A stretch of DNA of 64,000 bases from Siphonodentalium dalli (taxonomy: Eukaryota; Mollusca; Scaphopoda; Gadilida; Siphonodentaliidae), in the NCBI GenBank assembly GCA_032622095.1, contig CP136061.1, positions 19,036,991-19,100,990 on the forward strand, read 5' to 3'. The position numbers were made by a program, and so were the translations under genes. Under the pieces are notes generated by a model. It saw nothing but the letters and a program-made list of their open reading frames with translations, did not search any database and was not told the DNA's origin. Shown here piece by piece: positions 11,801-23,800 of this stretch (position 1 is the stretch's first letter; each line of letters opens with the position of its first letter).

Positions 11801-14800
11801 AATGTTCAGATAATAAGTTTAACCCTTTCTATTCTAAAGCATCATTGATGAGTAGTTATCCCATAGGAAATGTTCAGATAATAAGTTTAACCCTTTCTAT
11901 ACTAAAGCATCATTGATGAGTAGTTATCCCATAGGAAATGTTCAGATAATAAGTTTAACCCTTTCTATACTAAAGCATCATTGATGAGTAGTTATCCCAT
12001 AGGAAATGTTCAGATAATAAGTTTAACCCTTTTATATACTAAAGCATCATTGATGAGTAGTTATCCCTTAGGAAATGTTCAGATAATAAGTTTAACCCTT
12101 TCTATACTAAAGCATCATTGATGAGTAGTTATCCCATAGGAAATGTTCAGATAATAAGTTTAACCCTTTCTATACTAAAGCATCATTGATGAGTAGTTAT
12201 CCCATAGGAAATGTTCAGATAATAAGTTTAACCCTCTCAATACTAGAACTAGAGGTGCCACGATTATTTATTTTGATAATCGATAATCGGTCGTCAATAA
12301 TCGACTATAATCGATTAATCGTACATAATAATAATAACATCAGTAGAAGTATTCCGTAATATGGCCTATTGCCATATTGGCTGGGTGCTGGTTAACTGCT
12401 ATCGCTGCTTGTTTGAGACATCAGCTGATGTAATTTTTGTGTTAATAAAGTGCATCATATTCATAAACCACCGGTAATGACTAATGAGCACAATGTATTC
12501 AATACAAGCACAGTTCTCGGCGATGTCATGGTTATAATATTTGTGAGTTCATTGGAACGAACGTAGCGATTAATTTAACAGCCAAACATACAAGCAATAT
12601 AAAGTAGGAATGCCAGGAATCTAATGTTACGGAAACTATAAGTTTCAGCGAACTTCCAGAGCATGGATAACAATTACAAAGGTGGGCCCCTGCCCGCAAA
12701 TTTCAGGACTCAGAACGAGTTAAGTATTTGGTAATAGTTAATTTCATTTAGCAGTCGCCACACTATAAGCGATAGCCTGTACTAGTAACATCTAAGTATA
12801 CTTATACAAACAAAGTATACTTGCTGCAAATGACACTGCCGAGAATATCGCTGATTAAAATGCTGTAGGTTCCCGGATTTCGAGAGAATGTCAATCAACT
12901 CCCCTTTGGTCCAATGAGATTCAAGGGCGAGGGCATTCAGTTCACTGACAGTCAGCCCATTTCAAAGATGTAGTGCCGCCTTTCTTGTAGAAATATACAA
13001 CGATGTCGGCATAAGTTCAAAGCCTCAGTGCCGCCATCATGGCGCCATGCAATTTGAAGAATATACAATGAATCGAAGAGTAACCATGTCATCAAATGAA
13101 CTGCCTGCTGTTTGCAACATATACTAGTAGTATGCAAGTTGTCGGAATCTCTTTGATACAGTTGTATATTAAACTGTGTAAAACAATCAGGGTATTCAAC
13201 AATAACCGGCATTTTCCAACGTCCGAAATAAATAACGCAGATTAATCGACGACGGAAATGGTAATCGATTATCGGCTTTATCAACGGTTCATCGATTATA
13301 CGATTAATCGCGGCACCCCTAACTAGAACATCATAAATGAGTAGTTGTCCAATAGGAAATGTTCACATAATAAGTTTAACCCTTTCTATACTAAATCATC
13401 ATTGATGAGTAGTTATCCCATAGGAAATGTTCACATAATAAGTTTAACCCTTTCTATACTAAATCATCATTGATGAGTAGTTATCCCATAGGAAATGTTC
13501 ACATAATAAGTTTAACCCTTTCTATACTAAAGCATCATTGATGAGTAGTTATCCCATAGGAAATGTTCAGATAATAATTTTAACCCTTTCTATACTAAAG
13601 CATCATTGATGAGTAGTTATCCCATAGGAAATGTTCAGATAATAAGTTTAACAAATGACCAATACTAAACATTTCCCTCAATAAATTGGACTCCTTCTGT
13701 ACTTTTATTTATCTGTCGTCTGCTTATATTACCTGTACATCCCTGCAAAACAATAAAAAAACATTCCGATGTACACTTATTAACTGACTGGGAGAATCCA
13801 TTTAGTATAGAAAGGGTTATAAATTGGGACTAAGAATTTCTAAGAATGTTTTATTTTTAATTCCACAGGAGAAGATATAGCGGGCGACATGCGACCTAGA
13901 TATAACCAGTCCTTGAAATTGGCCACAGCATTGCTTATTGTCAGCTGTGTCAGCATGTGGAATATATAATGCCACAGCATTAAATTTTCCTAATTCGGAG
14001 GGCAAGATAACCATGTTTAATTTTTTACTTCTCCAGGAGAGGACATACCGTGCTACAGGCGACCTTGCCACCAAAAACAGAACATGTCTTCCTGGTTCGG
14101 ATGTCACCTGTTCAACGCAAGCTCTACAATGCATTCATGGATTGCATACAGGATGAAAACTTCCATGCATGGGCATCTAATAATCCAATCAAAGCTTTCT
14201 CAGTTTGCTGCAAGGTATGACATAGGTTACAGCCAACCACCGGCACACACAAAATGGCTAACTAAAGTGATTACATGGTATGACATAGGTTACAGCCAGA
14301 CATGTTAAGTTTTCAAAATGTCAATCCGGGAGATTTTTTTCGGGAGGTCTGCCCAAAAATGTTCGTGTTCCAAAAATCATTTTATGATGAAGATTACATA
14401 GTTTTAAATGAGTTTTTATTTGTGTTTATTTTATAAATATATACACCTTATATAAAATGGTAATGAATGTCCTGTTGGTAAATGTAATAGAGCTACTGTG
14501 AGTGGGAGATACGTGCATGTTTAAGTGTTTATATAAAAATAATACACGGGAAAATCTGGCATGCTTAACTTCCTGTTTCCTGTTAAAAGCATATAGAGTT
14601 TTCTCCCTTCTACCGTAATATATGCACTGTGTTGACCCAATGTTCTTAATCGATCTATTTTGATTTTGTCCGGGATATTTCTGCGGCAGTTTTATTTAAA
14701 ATGTTGGGTTTGAAAATAAAATGATTATTAGTTTTAATTATTTATTTTTATCAAGCACAGAAAAATAGAACGCAAAATGCACAAAAATAAAAAATAAAAT

Positions 14801-17800
14801 AAAATAAAACACAATATAATATCAACATGAGTAGAGTTATGGCTGGTTTGATTTCAGTTTATCATTCGTGGTCTCTGACGTAGTCCCATGTTGCTTTCTT
14901 TGCCGATGTTGCAAGATCCTTAGTAACATCATAACTGTAACACTCCCCGTCGTTGTTCATTTTTGTCGCCAAAAGTCCACACAGAGTGTCATTGTTCAGT
15001 TCAGACCGGAAACATGTCTGAATTTTTCTAACCATTGAAAAAACTCGTTCACAGTCGGCATTACTGTTAGGTATGCAAAGCAGGCACATTATCACTTTGG
15101 AAAGAGACGGAAATCGAGTAACTCCTCTGATTGTTTTTAACTTTAACACCTTGAACCACCAGCTGTCAACCCTGTCTGCCTCTATGTCGAATTCTGGTAG
15201 ATCTCTGGATGTCAGGAAGTCGTCGAATTCTTCTTGCAATGTCTCTGAACAGATGTCCAATTTAAACCGAGTTCCGATTCGTTCAGGAATACCATCGTCG
15301 ATGTTCTCTCGCACAGCCGGATCTGGGTTTAATACACACATGTCGGCCAGGAGTTTGTCCTTAAACGGAAATCGCTGGATCATCTTCTGCACGATAGCTT
15401 CGTAGAACCGTCTGACTGTATCGAAGAATTCAACAAGGTCGATGGCTTTGATGACTTTGTTCTCCTCGAGATAACGACAGGCGGGTAATCCGATGGCAAT
15501 GGTGTCGTTCGCAAGCTGATTATCGCGCACTTTGAACTCGACGTCAGTCATTTCATCTGCAGCTTTGATCACCTTCTTCTGGACGAATTTGGCGAGGAAC
15601 TTTCGCAAGAGCCGATACATTTCAGGTTGAATGTGCCACATCATGGTTTCGTCGGACTGGAACAGGCAGTTGAACTTGTTGAGTGGAGCAATGATGTGTT
15701 CCAGGAACAGAAAATACAACTTCATCTGATGATTTTGTAGACGGGCTGTCGTTCGAGAAATTCTGCTGACACTATCAGTTTCACTGGCATTCAACTTGGA
15801 GAAGTAGAGTTCTAATGCATCCCAATGGTGAAGCAGGCGTTTTATACATTTCTCAAGACTAAGCCACCTGGTCGCGGTGTGCTTCAGTATCTTAAGGGGG
15901 TCGGTGTCCGTGAATTCCAAGAATTTCTGATACTCCTCCTTCCGTTTAGAACTTTTACTGAAGTGAAAATGAACATCCTGTAGAAGTTCCTCAACTGGTA
16001 ATTGTATCTCCTTCATTGCTTTCTTTGCGCACAAGTTAGCAAGGTGGCAGATACACCCCAAGTTCAGAACCGATGGACTCTCCTCCCGGATTTTAGTAAA
16101 TACCGAACATTTTCTCCCCATCATTACGTTACAATTGTCCGAACAGAAGGCCGTAACATTGGTCCATGGTATGTTGAGTTTCTTGAAAATACGGTCAATC
16201 TCGTTGAATATGGTCGAAGCGTCGCTGATGTTGCAGACCGGCATGTCTAGAAATCTGGTAACAGCTTTCTCTGTCATTTCGTCGACGACGCGAACAAGAA
16301 TAACGAGTTGTTTGTTGGATCCGGTATCATTGGATTCATCTATCATCAGTGTGAAGGGGCTGTTCCTGCATTTTTCGACGATGGGTTCGGTCAGGGTTGG
16401 TGCAATGGCGCGTTTAATGATCATCGTCGTTTTCATTCGTCCACATGAGAATTTCTTAGCAATGTCACTGTCGGGAAACATGGTTTTAGACAATTTGTTG
16501 AAATGATCCGAAACTGAGAAAGGAAGGTTGTGTTCTGCCACGAAATTTGAGAATAACACTTCGGCCTTGATAACTTGTTCCGCACTACCGTCTTTCTTGT
16601 TTGCGAAAAACTTGTCTAAAGGTTTTGTCGTCGTCTGTGCTGATGAAAGGTTTTTATGCTGCACAGATTGTCCATGTCTAACTGCATCATTTTTGCCACC
16701 GTGGCTCACACTGAAATGTGCGTTACAAACTTTGCAATATGCTGTATTTGCGTTTCTATCACTTTTAGTAATCCATGGCATGTCACTGATCCATGAATTT
16801 TTAAATTTTGACTCATAACGGGCACGTTTTTTGGATGGTTCGACAGACATTTTGAGATGTATACCAGACAGATATGACATAAACGCCATCAGTTGGATTA
16901 ATATAGGCCCCTTGCCTTCTTGTGAAAACAAGATTATCACTAATCAGTGAACTTAAATCATAAAGTATCCGTTACTTAGAAATGTTCATCAATGGGACCT
17001 CACAATACAATTGTGCACTTGTGATTGTACGTTTTGTATACTATAACAACACCCTTTATACGTGTGGCTTCTCCAGAGTGTGAAAATCAATTAATACCAG
17101 TCACAGTTCACCACTGATCAATCTTCAATAAGAGGGAACATCAAAAGTTACCGACTGGTACATTGATTGAACGTTAATGTGTGAGTATTTACGGTACCGG
17201 AAATCCATGTAATTTGGGAAATCCCCACATACACGAATTTAAAAAACAAAACAAAAACTTCGTTTTGGAATTTTCAATGCGGGGTTTTGATGAATCCGGG
17301 AGATATTGGGGGTAATCCGTGTTTGCGGAATTGCCGTGGGATTCCGTGAGTCTCACGGAGAATCCGTGAAACTTAACAGCTCTGGTTACAGCCAACCACC
17401 GGCACACACAACATGGCTAACTAAAGTGATTACATGGTATGACATAGGTTATGCACACACAACATGGCTAACTAAAGTGATTACATGGTATGACATAGGT
17501 TACAGCCAACCACCGGCACACACAACATGGCTAACTAAAGTGATTACATGGACAAAAGTACACTTGTTTTTGTACGGTTATATTTTGTGAATACACATAT
17601 TTAGAATAAATGGGCTACACATACCAGCATGTGGCCGCAAGTCTCTAATTAAATCTAGTAATTTCACTCGTTTGTCACATTCCGCTGTGATACATATTCC
17701 CCGTAAAGAAAAAAAATAGGCCCTTTCCCTTAACCCTTCCATCTGCTGGAGCTTCCTGAAATTTTGCGAAAACCCTGTGCCAATGCATTCTCTTATACAT

Positions 17801-20800
17801 GCGAGTATCCCATAGGGGGCCTTGCATATATAAGAGAATACATTGCCTAGCAATATTTACCTTGACATGGTAAGCTAGTGCATTCTCATATATACAATGC
17901 TCCCTATGGGAGACTCGCATATATCAGAGTGCACTGGCACAGGATTTTTAATGCTGCACCAGCACAGCTCCCATCATGAAAGGGTTAACCCTTTACCCAT
18001 CAAACCGGCCAAAACCGGCCAAATAAAGCTTCAACAGCCTAAAATATCTTCGGTCTGTCTCAATAGAACCATACAAATATGGATATCATTGGAACCGGCT
18101 CCTTGACCACATTGTGATGGTTACAGTTATGCCCTGTGCCAATGCATTCTCTTATATATGCGAGTCGACCATAGGTCGCCTCGCATATATAAGAGAATGC
18201 ATTGGCCTAAAAAAAATCTTTTTTTAACACTTTTTACCATTTTTTCTTACATTCTTTAACAATTTTATAATTTTTAATGTGTTAAGCCAATGCATTCTCT
18301 TATATATGCGAGGCGACCTATGGTCGACTCGCATATATAAGAGAATGCATTGGCACAGGGCCCTTCTGTTGGGTAAAGGGTTAAGGGCTTTAAATTGGAT
18401 TATGTATCTTTAATTTGAATGGCGTAATCAACACTTTATGATTTATACTGAACCTTGTTCTTTTTGCTTTGAGACATTGAGATACGCTGGCCACTTTTGT
18501 CACATTCCTGCCGGCTTCCTGAGATCAAAATATGTTCATAAAGTGAAATGCTTTTATATGGATTTCATGATATGAAGACAACATGGCAACTGATAAGAAT
18601 GAAAAGGGACCAGCCTAGATGTCAAACCTTGAAATAGTGTGTTTTCATTTGTAGAATGAGGTCCCCAGAGGGTGAATTTCATGACACTATCCAACATGGT
18701 GGGCTAGCATCACCAAATTCACCCTCTGGGAACCTCATTCTGTTTAGGCCTCAACTGTTATGGGAGATCTAGATTCAGATTAAAGTTTCCCAGTTGAAGT
18801 TGGTGATGTTCACCCATTAGTCACCTAGATTATGCATTTTATCTCTGCAAATTAGGGGATATAGAAACTGAACAGAAGAAAAGTAACTAAAACAATGTTA
18901 ATTTGAGACTATACATACAACTCAGAAGATCAGGCCTGTGCAGAATGAGGTTCCCAGAGGATGAACATAGTGATTCCAGTCCTGCTTGTACTGGGTAGAA
19001 TCACTAAATTCACCCTCTGGGAACCTCATTTTGCAAATGACAGATACACTGTTTCAAGGCTTGCTAGAGGTTTCAAATTGAGAGAAGTCACTTCTCCCTG
19101 GTTATTAGGGAGAAGTAATAATGGCTGAAGTTCCATTTACACCCTAACATCACCCTTCTTATAATGATCCAATAAGTATTATGTAACACAAGAGCCCATT
19201 CATAAAACCATTATAGTGAGTAAGAACACCATTATAGTGAGTAAGAACACCATTATAGTGAGTAAGAACACCATTATAGTGAGTAAGAACACCATTATAA
19301 TCAGTAAACCATTATATTGAGTAAGAACACCATTATAATCAGTAAACCTGTATAGTGAGTAAGAACACCATTATAGTGAGTAAGAACACCAGTATAGTGA
19401 GTAAGAACACCATTATAATCAGTAAACCATTATAGTGAGTAAGAACACCATTATAATCAGTAAACCATTATAGTGAGTAAGAACACCATTATAATCAGTA
19501 AACCATTATAGTGAGTAAGAACACCATTATAGTGAGTAAGAACACCATTATAGTGAGTAAGAACACCGTTATAAAACCATTATAGTGAGTAAGAACACCA
19601 TTATAAAACCATTATAGTGAGTAAGAACACCATTATAAAACCATTATAGTGAGTAAGAACACCATTATAATCAGTAAACCATTATAGTGAGTAAGAACAC
19701 CATTATAGTGAGTAAGAACACCATTATAATCAGTAAACCATTATAGTGAGTAAGAACACCATTATAATCAGTAAATATACTTTAAATATTCCGTTGGGAC
19801 ATATGCATACTGGCATGTGAGAGATAAGTCACTTCTCCCTGGCACAAAGATAGGGAAAAGTGCCACATGTTAGGGAGACAATGTCTCTTAATTCGCTCTC
19901 TAGGCTGGTCCCTGAGAAAGAAAGCATGTTTTTCAGCACTATATCAACAAGTTCGGTTGAATAATATTCCACTAAGGTACAGTCCTCGAAATTGCCCATG
20001 GCATTAAGCAATGCCATTGGAAATGCTGTGGCAACATGTGGAATCTTACATGCCACAGCATTAAATTTGCAGTGGAACATTTATTCTAATTTCGAGGGCT
20101 GAAGGCATGTTTTGATATCCCTACTTCTAGATTTATATTTTACATAAATTGATCGTTCAAACGAGTCATGGCTGTTTGAGCTATAGTGCATTGTCTTTTA
20201 TTTTAGATATGGAATCATCCAGACATCTTACACAAAGTCATTGTCAAGAAGAAACGTGATGAAGCCGATGATGACTTGGACATAGATCCAGATAAGAAGA
20301 ATGGCGTAGATGGGGAAGCTACTCCGAAAAAGAAATCCAAAGGCAGGTCAAAGAGGTCAAGGTCAACTACATCATCCCCGCGGCCGCAATCAGATGCTGC
20401 CACGAGTAACACACCATCGCAGTGTTCTACACCAACATCTTTAACACCGACATCGACGCCTTCATTACCAATGCCTATATTTGACAGGAGTTCGAATGAC
20501 ACGGCTATAACATATGAATGGGTGAGATGTTATTATAAGGACAAATAAATACAAATTCTGTGTTCTCAGCCACCTTCCTCATCACTGAAGTATTCTTTTA
20601 AAAAGCCTTATCAAACATTTTTATCAATATTTTTTGTTGGAAATATTGGATTCAAATGAATTATTGCTTATTTTGGAGTATGTTTTCTAGGTTTTGAGAA
20701 CAAAATTAAAATAAATAGCCTCCCGGCCTCATTTCAAAACTGAGATCTAATTGCCTGAGAACACAGATATTTTATTTTAATGGCCAAATTCAAGGGGAAT

Positions 20801-23800
20801 ATTTGTCCCTAAAAAATTGTGATATTTTTTGAGAACTTCTAACTACAGTTTTCAAAACTCCGATATTGACTGCTGACCGGTGAATGTGCGATGAAACAGA
20901 CCAATATTGTCTGCTGATGGGAGAATGTGTGACAAACGGACCAATATTGTCTACTGATTGGTGAATGCGTGGCGAAACAGACCGATATTTACTGCTGATC
21001 AGTGAACGCATAACAATAATGACCGATATTTCTGCTGATGGTGAATGCGTGACAAAATGGACCAATATTGTCTAGATTGGTGAATGCGTGATGAAACGGA
21101 CCGATATTGTCTGCTGACAGGTGAATGCATGACGAAACCGACCGATATTGTCTGTGATTGGTGAACGCGTAACGAAACGGGCTGATATTGTCTGCTGATG
21201 GGTAAATGTGTGATGAAACGGACTGATATTGACTGCTGACGGGTGATTGCATGAAGAAATGGACCGATATTGTCTATGATTGGTGAACGCGTAACAAAAT
21301 GGGCCAACAAGCCTTGAAATAGGGTATCTGTCATTTGCAGAATGAGGTCCCCAGAGGGTGAATTTAGTGATGCTACCCTGCATAGCGGGCTAGCATCACC
21401 AAATTCACCCTCTGGGGACCTCATTCTGCTTACACCTCAGCAGAATGAGGTACCCAGAGGGTGAATTTGGTGATGCTAGCCCGCTATGCGGGGTAGCATC
21501 ACTAAATTCACCCTCTGGGGACCTCATTCTGCAAATGACAGACACCCTATTTCAAGGCTTGGGTGCTATTGGGTATGGTATCACAGCTCATTCTGAATTT
21601 GTTCTTTACAGGCTGAGGACATCCTGAAGGATTATGAACAAGGTGTGCTGGATAATGGGGGAAAGTTTGTTATAATGAAATTTCTCATCGAAGAAGCTGT
21701 TAAGCATGGAGAAAAAATTCTGTTGTTCAGGTAAATTGACTTCTTATCTCGTGAAGGGAATATATCTATCCTAAAATATCAGGTAAATTGACTTCTTATT
21801 TTGTTAGGGGAATATATCTATCCCAAAACATCAGGTAAATTTACTTCTTATTTCATTAAAGGAAGATATCTATCCCAAAATATCTATACTTGGCACGCGT
21901 ACCGTTGAATAGAGATAGAGCCCCATATAACATTGTTTGTTTGAAGAAAAAAAAACTATGTTTCTCTTCAATTTGTTTACAAATTTAAAGGTGTAAGTCA
22001 ACTAATAGCTCAGTTTGTCAAAACAACATAAGATTATAATTTGTTGACCCTTTCATTACTAAATAGATTGTCCCATTCAAGTATAAATATATACATTGGG
22101 ATGTCCTAATATCATATTTGAGGTGTGCGATGATAATGCAAGTGCAGAAAATATAGGATTCCTGTTCAGTCATTTGAAAGAAATGTTTAGATGATAAGTT
22201 AAACAAAAGCTGTTCCATTCTCTCACCATCAAATAGAAACCCTGGGTAATGGGCAGGCCATTGTCACAACGTTTCTTATTCTATGTGATCTATGGACCGG
22301 TCAGCTGTCCCATTTCCTCACCGACAGACAGAAACCTTAACCATAAAAGGTCAGGGCATTGGTACAATCTTTCTTATTCTATGTGTCTATTGTTTGTTTT
22401 CAGTCAAAGTTTATGCATATTGGATCTTATAGAGCTGGGTAGGAGGCAGGACATTGATATAGCCTTTTTAATGTGTCTATTGTTTATTTTCAGTCAAAGT
22501 TTGTACACTCTGGATCTTATAGAAGAATACTTGGGGAAATGTGAGGTGCCATTTATGGAGGAAAAATGGGGTAAAAATAAAACATACTTCCGTAAGTATA
22601 ACGCACTAAGTATTTTGATCAAACTTTCCCTTTTATCCCTTCCATGACTGGAGCTTCCTTTAATTTTGCGAAATCCCTGAGCAATGTATTCTCTTATATA
22701 ACAGAGTCTCCCAGAGGGAGCCTTGCATATATAAGAGAATTCATTGGCCTAACAAAATTTAAATTGACTGTGTAAGCCAGTGCTCTTTGGAGACCCAAAT
22801 ATATAAGAGAATGCACTGGCACGGGATCTTTAATGCTGCACCAGCGCAGCTCCCATAATGATTAGGTTTATATAAAGCTCGATTTATAGAGTGCTTTGAC
22901 ACTTTAATGGAGGGAAACTGAGCATTTTCACAAGTAGTCAGCCTCGTAAAAATGCTACACTTAGTAGAGAAATTGAGAAGACTTTTAGAGTTGGAATTCT
23001 CGACTCTCGAGATTTCCACCTATATATTCTTCTGCACTTCACTTACCTTGACAATGTTATATTTTATTACATGATCCGACCCTTATTCCATTCATTAAAC
23101 CCATTCTACAATAATGATATACATGTACAACGGTCATTGTATAACAGGAAATAGTGCAAGGTATACCCAAATGTGTTATTGTTTTGCAAACGTGATCTTT
23201 GACTTCCGGCTTGTCGTCTGTTTACATTCTGTATGCTAAGTATGTTAATATTTACGGTCTGTAAAATCGGCCCTAAAAAAAATATAAAAATATTAAAAAC
23301 AATTAGTTTTTTTTTGGTTGAATTTTTTTTGGGTATGCTTTAGCATGCTATAGCGAATTTAAAAACAAACTGGATAAAACCTTAGGGGCATGTTATAACT
23401 CAAAACTATCACCAAGTATTCATAGTAATAAATTTGATGCCCATGAAAAACGTAAGATTCCCTGGCACTAAACCTACAAAATAAGTCTGTTAAAGAATAT
23501 AAGAAAAAATTATTAAAATTGTAAAAAATAATAACAAATGATGAAAAATTGTTAGGCCAATGCATTCTCTTATATATGCGAGGCGACCTATGGTCGACTC
23601 GCATATATAAGAGAATGCATTGGCACAGGGTATATGGGTTGATACAAATATCGGACCTGGCACTGAAAGGGTTAAATCAATGTTTGTGACTATTGTTGAT
23701 TTACTTTGAATAAATATTTCATTAAACTTGCGTCATTAAATACTTCAAAGAGTCTTATTTATCTGGGCCTATTTATTTACGCAGGCAAACAACGCATAGT

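Noticed and set aside
10696-13651. CRISPR-like array of regular repeats
   Set aside because: Units are contiguous tandem copies with no unique spacers, in a eukaryotic intron; likewise the 21-, 36-, 45- and 49-bp arrays.
14862-16940. Domesticated ZBED-type host gene instead of a transposon
   Set aside because: Matching terminal inverted repeats and an exact 8-bp target duplication surround it, within an intronic minisatellite.
20215-20502. 95-codon - strand frame opposite exon D
   Set aside because: Shadow of the + strand exon, which has family homology and matched splice sites.
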